From Mariprofundaceae bacterium (GTDB lineage: Bacteria > Pseudomonadota > Zetaproteobacteria > Mariprofundales > Mariprofundaceae): a DNA stretch of 6,211 bases. Position numbers and translations under genes: made by a program. The stretch is taken from the NCBI GenBank assembly GCA_030950865.1, contig JAUZQR010000372.1, positions 1 to 6,211 on the forward strand. The letters are read 5' to 3'. Positions 5,946 to 6,211 of the stretch are shown here, one piece after another (position 1 is the stretch's first letter; each line of letters begins with the position of its first letter). The notes below the pieces were generated by a model. The model was not told the DNA's origin and ran no database searches. It saw only the letters and a program-made list of their open reading frames with translations.

Positions 5946-6211
5946 ATGCGTTATTTAACTTTAGTATTCTCATTTTTGGCAATATTTTCCATGCAGGGAG
6001 TCGCAGAAGCTGCGAACCCGTGTAATCCCTGTGGTATGAAAGCCAATCCATGTGCTATGAAGCATATGAACCCGTGTAACCCATGTGGCATGAAAAAAAT
6101 GGCAAATCCATGTAACCCATGTGCCATGAAGCATATGAAGAAGATGAACCCGTGCAACCCATGCGGCATGAAAGCCAACCCTTGTGCCATGAAGCATATG
6201 AAAAAGATGAA
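5946..6211 (+). CDS. Secreted NPC-repeat Cys/Met-rich protein, 3'-partial, function unknown
   Basis: A second exported repeat protein, running off the window end after 88 codons with no stop. ATG 5946 has an AAGGTAGG ribosome-binding site at 5933-5940 and lies 11 bp after the lipoprotein stop, so the two are very likely co-transcribed. Residues 1-22 form a signal peptide (MRYL, hydrophobic core, then AEA before Ala23) that looks cleaved by signal peptidase I; there is no lipobox. From residue 24 the chain is NPCNPC-[GA]-MK blocks mixed with NPCAMKHM and KKM. CNPC (CxxC) occurs at 26-29, 44-47, 56-59 and 70-73. It shares the building blocks of the lipoprotein but in a different order and with Gly after Cys in many blocks. 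This suggests an old duplication that diverged to a soluble partner. No named family recognised. Confidence 0.85.
   Translation, partial: MRYLTLVFSFLAIFSMQGVAEAANPCNPCGMKANPCAMKHMNPCNPCGMKKMANPCNPCAMKHMKKMNPCNPCGMKANPCAMKHMKKM
6015..6211 (+). repeat. NPC-repeat coding region of the second gene (continues past window)
   Basis: An irregular composite repeat. Successive blocks are NPCNPCGMKANPCAMKHM, NPCNPCGMKKMA, NPCNPCAMKHMKKM, then the first block type again with a KKM tail. Unlike the regular 66-bp repeat in the preceding gene, block lengths vary (18, 12, 14 and at least 21 residues), but the same codon-level words recur in both genes. Confidence 0.85.

Noticed and set aside
5674..6197. Long open frames on the minus strand across the NPC repeats, with His/Trp/Val-rich repeated products
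   Set aside because: They are the complement of the repetitive coding sequence and stay open because the repeat lacks stop-forming words in those frames. The plus-strand genes have clear Shine-Dalgarno sites and signal peptides.
5701..6211. CxxC motifs as c-type haem sites
   Set aside because: Every CNPC is followed by Ala, Ser or Gly, never His, so there is no CxxCH.
5701..6211. CRISPR-like array
   Set aside because: The repeats are contiguous, in frame and coding, with no unique spacers.

Overview
The window looks like Gram-negative, probably proteobacterial, chromosomal DNA of moderate GC. Supporting this are Aat (the bacterial L/F-transferase, typical of Proteobacteria), a lipoprotein signal with a Ser at +2 that fits outer-membrane sorting, and a chemosensory hybrid kinase of proteobacterial type. 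I cannot name the species from sequence alone. No rRNA, tRNA, CRISPR array or transposase is visible, and no stretch longer than about 236 bp lacks a gene.

Region 1 (1-4169, + strand) is part of a chemosensory operon. It holds the 3' part of a methyl-accepting chemotaxis protein (5' end cut by the window edge) and, 20 bp later, a large CheA-type histidine kinase with its own C-terminal receiver domain. The architecture is HPt, long acidic linker, dimerisation, ATPase, CheW-like, REC. The MCP should sense a signal in its periplasmic domain and control the kinase, which can phosphorylate its own receiver and probably a separate response regulator outside the window. No cheW, cheR, cheB or stand-alone cheY is in the window.

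Region 2 (4182-5380) is housekeeping. aat follows the kinase gene by 12 bp on the same strand, and pgsA (phosphatidylglycerophosphate synthase) converges on it from the other strand.

Region 3 (5381-6211) is the most unusual part. A 236-bp divergent intergenic region ends in a terminator-like hairpin plus T7 tract lying directly against a strong Shine-Dalgarno. Behind it are two closely spaced small genes, the second cut by the window edge. Both encode exported proteins made almost entirely of Asn-Pro-Cys / Met-Lys / His-Met repeats. The first is a predicted lipoprotein with a 22-residue (66-bp) tandem repeat. The second has a predicted signal-peptidase-I signal and a related but rearranged repeat order. 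The dense Cys, Met and His content and the recurring CNPC (CxxC) motif suggest metal binding (soft metals such as Cu(I) are the obvious guess) or a thiol/redox or surface-polymer role, but function cannot be read from sequence. The pair, with its possible attenuator, is the best candidate here for an undescribed system.
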